Assembly (NCBI GenBank): GCA_035264765.1
Contig: DATFPQ010000306.1
Coordinates: 1 to 16,865 of the forward strand
Source of the DNA: DATFPQ01 sp035264765
GTDB taxonomy: Bacteria > Actinomycetota > Actinomycetes > Actinomycetales > Angustibacteraceae
Direction: 5' to 3'
DNA length: 16,865 nt
Shown: one piece after another, positions 14,044 to 16,865 of the stretch
How the letters are laid out: each line of letters starts with the position of its first letter
How positions within the stretch are numbered: position 1 is the first letter of the stretch
Position numbers and translations under genes: made by a program
The notes under the pieces: generated by a model
Told to the model about the DNA's origin: nothing
What the model saw: only the letters and a program-made list of their open reading frames with translations
Database searches by the model: none

Positions 14044-15056
14044 GCGCCGCGGTCGACGAGGGCACGACCGCGGGCACAGCGGGGCACGCAGCCGTTGATG
14101 CGGCGGGGAGTGGGGCCGGCCTGAAGTCAGCCGGCGACCGCGAGGTCGCTCGCGGGACGTTGCAGGGGGCCGCGGCATATGCCCTGTGGGGCGTGTTCCC
14201 GCTGTACTTCCACCTGCTGCTGCCGGCTGGGGCGGTCGAGATCGTCCTCCACCGCGTGGTGTGGTCGCTCGCGGTCTGCCTGCTGTTGGTCGCCGTGCTG
14301 CGCGACACCGGCTGGGTCCGGACGCTGCTGCGGGCGCCGCGGTCGCTGCTGGCCCTGGCGGTGGCGGCCACGGTCATCGCGGTCAACTGGGGCGTCTACG
14401 TCTACGCGGTGAACAGCGGGCACGTGGTCGAGGCGGCGCTCGGCTACTTCGTCAACCCGCTGGTGACGGTCCTGGCTGGCGTCGTGGTGCTGCACGAGCG
14501 GCTGCGCCGGCTGCAGTGGGCGGCCGTGGCGCTGGGCCTGATCGCGGTCGTCGTGCTGACCCTCGACTACGGGCGCCCGCCGTGGATCGCGCTGGTCCTC
14601 GCGGTGTCCTTCGCGACGTACGGGCTGATGAAGAACAAGGTCGGCGTCGGTCTCGGTGCGCTCGCCAGCCTGACCAGCGAGACGGTGCTGCTGGCGCCGT
14701 TCGCGGTGGCCGGGCTGGTGTGGCTCGGGCTGTCGGGGTCCGGCACGTTCACGCAGCAGCCGCCCGGCCACGCGCTGCTGCTCGTGTCGACCGGGCTGGC
14801 CACCGCCGGACCGTTGCTGCTGTTTGCCGCCGCGGCCCGCCGCGTGCCGTTGACCACGATCGGGCTGCTCCAGTTCATGACCCCGGTGCTTCAGCTGCTG
14901 TGCGGTGTGCTGCTGCTCGGCGAGGACGTCCCGCCGTCGAGGTGGGTCGGGTTCGGGATCGTCTGGCTGGCCCTGGTGCTGCTGAGCGTCGACTCGGTGC
15001 GGACCGCGCGCCGCCGCTCCCGCGCCCGGCTCGAGGCCCCAGCGCTCGTCGCCTGA
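14040..15056 (+). CDS. rarD: RarD/EamA-family permease
   Basis: The 338-residue protein has about ten membrane segments in two EamA halves. RarD-specific features are GAAAYALWGVFPLYFHLL (from residue 43), NWGVYVYAVNSGHVVEAALG, YFVNPLVTVLAGVVVLHERL, and GLLQFMTPVLQLLCGVLLLGE in the second half. Members are drug/metabolite transporters; the RarD substrate is not established (named from chloramphenicol sensitivity), so none is assigned. The GTG at 14040 overlaps korB by 4 nt and gives an N-terminal hydrophilic extension of about 38 residues compared with E. coli RarD (about 296 residues); a later start is possible. Co-transcription with korAB is likely from the overlap, but a functional link is not evident. 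Confidence 0.9.
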   Translation: MSAAVDEGTTAGTAGHAAVDAAGSGAGLKSAGDREVARGTLQGAAAYALWGVFPLYFHLLLPAGAVEIVLHRVVWSLAVCLLLVAVLRDTGWVRTLLRAPRSLLALAVAATVIAVNWGVYVYAVNSGHVVEAALGYFVNPLVTVLAGVVVLHERLRRLQWAAVALGLIAVVVLTLDYGRPPWIALVLAVSFATYGLMKNKVGVGLGALASLTSETVLLAPFAVAGLVWLGLSGSGTFTQQPPGHALLLVSTGLATAGPLLLFAAAARRVPLTTIGLLQFMTPVLQLLCGVLLLGEDVPPSRWVGFGIVWLALVLLSVDSVRTARRRSRARLEAPALVA

Positions 15057-15062
15057 CCGGCG

Positions 15063-15162
15063 TACTCACCAGCGACGCCGTTGCTCCTGGGCGGCGCCAC
15101 GAATCCGGCCGGAGAGCACCGGTGGTGGCGTGCTTCGGGAGCAACGGCGTCGCTCGTGAGTA
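15063..15162. repeat. 100-bp near-perfect palindromic element after rarD (REP/MITE-like or bidirectional terminator)
   Basis: Left arm 15063-15087 (tactcaccagcgacgccgtt and onward) and right arm 15138-15162 are inverted repeats matching at 24 of 25 positions, the one mismatch being 15070/15155. Inside the 50-bp centre there is a further cgccac (15095-15100)/gtggcg (15125-15130) pair and a perfect 10-bp palindrome, tccggccgga (15104-15113). The element starts 6 nt after the rarD stop. It carries no gene. It could fold as a terminator, but such long conserved arms are more typical of a dispersed palindromic repeat. No clear target-site duplication was found. Confidence 0.8.
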
Positions 15163-15197
15163 GGGGGGCGCAGCGTGTGCCGTGCTTCCGTGGGCAC

Positions 15198-15234
15198 TGG
15201 ACACGGTGTATTTCGTGGGGCCACAATTGTGGCC
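15198..15234 (+). promoter_or_regulatory. relBE promoter with perfect 16-bp palindromic operator
   Basis: ggccacaattgtggcc (15219-15234) is a perfect 16-bp palindrome that ends at the base before the relB ATG. TGGACA (15198-15203; 5 of 6 to TTGACA) lies 18 nt upstream of CACAAT (15222-15227; 4 of 6 to TATAAT), which sits inside the palindrome. Initiation 7 nt after this -10 would fall on the A of the ATG, a leaderless transcript; no Shine-Dalgarno is present. Antitoxins of this family autorepress, so binding here would block the promoter directly. The palindrome is certain; promoter and regulation are inferred. Confidence 0.6.
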
Positions 15235-15501
15235 ATGTCCACTGAGTCACTGCGTACGGTGCGCGACCACCTCTCAGAGGTCGTGGACCGGGTCCAGCGC
15301 CAGCACGAACGGGTGGTCATCACGCGCAACGGGCAGGCCGCGGCCGTCCTGCTGAGCCCGGAGGACCTGGCGCAGCTCGAGGAGACCGTCTCGGTTTTGA
15401 CCGACCCCGAGGCGCTGGCCGACATCCGAGAGGCCGATGAGGCCTACGCCCGTGGTGACGTCGTTCGCGGCATCGAGGCGGTTCGCCGGTTGGCGCGGTG
15501 A
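15235..15501 (+). CDS. relB: RelB/Phd-YefM-family antitoxin
   Basis: This 88-residue antitoxin neutralises the downstream toxin and represses their shared promoter. Residues 1-50 are the Phd/YefM DNA-binding fold: LRTVRDHLSEVVDRVQ, then HERVVITRNGQAAAVLLSPEDLAQLEET. Residues 55-88 form the charged helical toxin-binding tail (DPEALADIREADEAYARGDVV). It resembles M. tuberculosis RelB (Rv1247c) as I recall that sequence. The ATG at 15235 is chosen because it directly follows the palindromic operator and gives the standard N-terminus; the frame is open back to 15175, but that extension would encode the operator. The toxin gene follows after 3 nt. Confidence 0.9.
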   Translation: MSTESLRTVRDHLSEVVDRVQRQHERVVITRNGQAAAVLLSPEDLAQLEETVSVLTDPEALADIREADEAYARGDVVRGIEAVRRLAR

Positions 15502-15504
15502 AGG

Positions 15505-15786
15505 GTGAGTGGTGAGGAGGAGTACGAGCTCGTCCTCACCCCGCCCGCCCACCGGGCCCTTACCGAGCGGCTGCCCGAAGCAGTAGCCACCGCCGTCGTT
15601 GACTTTATGACCACGGCTCTGGTCCGGCAGCCTCGCCGAGTCGGTAAGCCACTGCGGGGCGACCTGCTCGGTATCTGGTCGGCCCGGCGCGGCACGTATC
15701 GCGTGCTGTACCGGGTGCTGGAGGACGCCGACGAGGTGGTTGTGCTCCGGATCGAGCACCGACGAGACGCCTACCGGCCGATGTGA
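15505..15786 (+). CDS. relE: RelE/ParE-superfamily toxin
   Basis: The 93-residue product is a RelE-fold toxin; RelE relatives cleave mRNA at the ribosome and stop translation until the antitoxin returns. Visible features are an N-terminal strand (YELVLTPPAHRAL), helices to about residue 42, the link VGKPLRGDLLGIWSARRGTYRVLYRV (about 46-71) and the C-terminal VVVLRIEHRRDAYRP. The Arg-rich strand and terminal Tyr90-Arg91 correspond to the basic/Tyr catalytic region of RelE. It matches the M. tuberculosis RelE type (Rv1246c). The GTG at 15505 lies 3 nt after relB. No disabling mutation is seen, so the toxin is probably active. Confidence 0.9.
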   Translation: MSGEEEYELVLTPPAHRALTERLPEAVATAVVDFMTTALVRQPRRVGKPLRGDLLGIWSARRGTYRVLYRVLEDADEVVVLRIEHRRDAYRPM

Positions 15787-15806
15787 GGCCGGTCATCGGC
15801 CGACCG
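15787..15806. terminator. Small hairpin after relE, weak terminator candidate
   Basis: Immediately after the relE stop, ggccg (15787-15791) pairs with cggcc (15797-15801); an alternative fold pairs cggtc (15790-15794) with gaccg (15802-15806). The stems are only 5 bp. It lies in the 72-nt gap between convergent relE and the polyprenyl synthase gene, where a bidirectional terminator is expected. The rest of the gap is GC-rich without other signals. Confidence 0.3.
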
Positions 15807-15858
15807 TTACTCCCGGGCGACGGGGGACGACGGGCGGCGCGCGGCGGGGGACGCCGGG

Positions 15859-16865
15859 TCAAGCGGAGCGCTCGACGACGCCGAGAGCGAGCGCCTCGAG
15901 GGCGTCCCGGACGGGGCCGGCCGGCAACGGCGAGAGCGCCGCGCGGGCGTCCTGCGCCCAGCGGCGGGTGCGCGTGCGCGCCTCGTGCAGCGCCGGGTGC
16001 GCGCGCAGCAGGCCGAGCGCCTCGGCGTGCAGGGCGTCGTTGGTGAGGTCGCCGTCCAGCAGCTCGTGCAGCCGGGCGTCCGCCGGGTCGCCCGAACGGC
16101 GGGCGAGCAGCACCGGCAGCGTGGGGACGCCCTCGCGCAGGTCGGTGCCCGGCGTCTTGCCGGACTCACCCGACTCCGAGGCCAGGTCGATCAGGTCGTC
16201 GGCGAGCTGGAACGCCACGCCGATCCGCTCGCCGTACAGCCGCATCACCTCGACCGTCCCCGCGTCGCACGCGCCGAAGGTGGCGCCGAACCGGCCCGCC
16301 GTGGAGATCAGCGAGCCGGTCTTCTCGGCGAGCACGGTGAGGTAGTGCTCCACCGGGTCCTGCCCCCCGGCCGGCCCCACCGTCTCGTGGATCTGGCCAG
16401 CGCACAGGACCTCGAAGGTCTCGGCCTGCACCCGCACCGCCTCGGTGCCGAGGTCGGCCACGACCTGGGAGGCCCGCGCGAACAGCAGGTCGCCGGTGAG
16501 GATCGCGACCGAGTTGCCCCAGCGGGCGTTGGCGCTCTCGGCTCCCCGGCGCAGCGCCGCGTCGTCCATGACGTCGTCGTGGTACAGCGAGGCCAGGTGG
16601 GTCAGCTCGACGACGACCGCGGCCTTCACCACGTCGTCCGGCACCGGCCCGGGCTCCGGGCCGAGCTGGGCGGCGAGCACCGTCAGCAGCGGCCGGAACC
16701 GCTTGCCTCCCGCGGCCAGCAGGTGGCCCGACGTCGCGCTGATGAAGCCGTCCACGTGTCGGACGGCGTCGTCCAGCGCCTTCTCGACCCGCTCCATCCC
16801 GTCGGCCACCGCCGCCGACAGCACGGAGTCGCCGAGAGGCAGCCCGAAGGCGTCCGCTCCAACGC
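15859..16865 (-). CDS. Long-chain all-trans polyprenyl diphosphate synthase (N-terminus probably outside window)
   Basis: This prenyltransferase condenses isopentenyl diphosphate units onto an allylic primer, most likely making the menaquinone side chain. From the in-frame GTG at 16824 it reads 321 residues: GGKRFRPLL (39-47), the first Asp-rich motif HDDVMDD (82-88), GQIHE, KTGSLI, and the second Asp-rich motif DDLID (209-213). The fifth residue before the first motif is Ala78 and the fourth Ser79; small residues there go with long-chain products rather than farnesyl or geranylgeranyl. Upstream of 16824 the frame stays open to the window edge and reads VGADAFGLPLGDS, which resembles the N-terminus of actinobacterial homologues, so the true start probably lies beyond 16865. 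It is convergent with relBE. Confidence 0.92.
   Translation of the reverse strand, partial: VGADAFGLPLGDSVLSAAVADGMERVEKALDDAVRHVDGFISATSGHLLAAGGKRFRPLLTVLAAQLGPEPGPVPDDVVKAAVVVELTHLASLYHDDVMDDAALRRGAESANARWGNSVAILTGDLLFARASQVVADLGTEAVRVQAETFEVLCAGQIHETVGPAGGQDPVEHYLTVLAEKTGSLISTAGRFGATFGACDAGTVEVMRLYGERIGVAFQLADDLIDLASESGESGKTPGTDLREGVPTLPVLLARRSGDPADARLHELLDGDLTNDALHAEALGLLRAHPALHEARTRTRRWAQDARAALSPLPAGPVRDALEALALGVVERSA

Noticed and set aside
12679..14178. 499-codon minus-strand frame opposite korB
   Set aside because: Same artefact; korB on the plus strand has all cluster and cofactor residues.
14891..15250. Minus-strand frame across the palindromic element
   Set aside because: It encodes the inverted-repeat arms and the end of rarD, with no domain or plausible start signal.

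Overview
The window is very GC-rich DNA with dense, overlapping genes and frequent GTG starts, typical of a high-GC actinobacterium. The genus cannot be fixed from the sequence alone. No tRNA, rRNA, transposase or CRISPR array was seen.

Layout, left to right. The C-terminal DNA-binding end of a LuxR/LAL-type regulator (+) enters at the left edge. It is followed by a 226-nt gap holding a long three-part hairpin that runs into a 32-bp tandem duplication. Next, on the minus strand, come the membrane protease gene htpX (414-1283) and a ten-gene complex I operon read leftwards as nuoA-B-C-H-I-J-K-L-M-N (10807 down to 1418). nuoD, nuoE, nuoF and nuoG are absent, and nuoC abuts nuoH with a 1-nt overlap, so there is no room for nuoD. 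A 165-nt divergent intergenic region separates nuoA from a plus-strand run of korA-korB-rarD: 2-oxoacid:ferredoxin oxidoreductase and an EamA/RarD permease. A 100-bp near-perfect palindromic element follows, then a RelBE-type toxin-antitoxin pair (+). The right edge holds a minus-strand long-chain polyprenyl diphosphate synthase whose N-terminus probably runs out of the window.

How the genes may work together. KorAB oxidises 2-oxoglutarate (or a similar 2-oxoacid) to the acyl-CoA and passes electrons to a ferredoxin-type carrier. The nuo set has the membrane proton-pumping arm (A, H, J, K, L, M, N) and the connecting Fe-S subunits (B, C, I), but not the NADH-oxidising module (E, F, G) or the quinone-site subunit NuoD. 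The simplest reading is a second, non-NADH complex I that takes electrons from ferredoxin or another donor and borrows NuoD from elsewhere. The polyprenyl synthase would supply the menaquinone side chain, and HtpX could serve quality control of the membrane-protein-rich locus. I recall a similar neighbourhood (kor, a second partial nuo set, htpX, polyprenyl synthase) in Streptomyces, so the block is probably ancestral in actinobacteria rather than newly acquired.

The most interesting points are the stripped complex I beside kor, substitutions at normally conserved acidic positions of NuoA and NuoH near the quinone site, a histidine-rich head and repetitive tail on NuoI, the 100-bp palindrome, and a perfect 16-bp operator touching the relB start codon.
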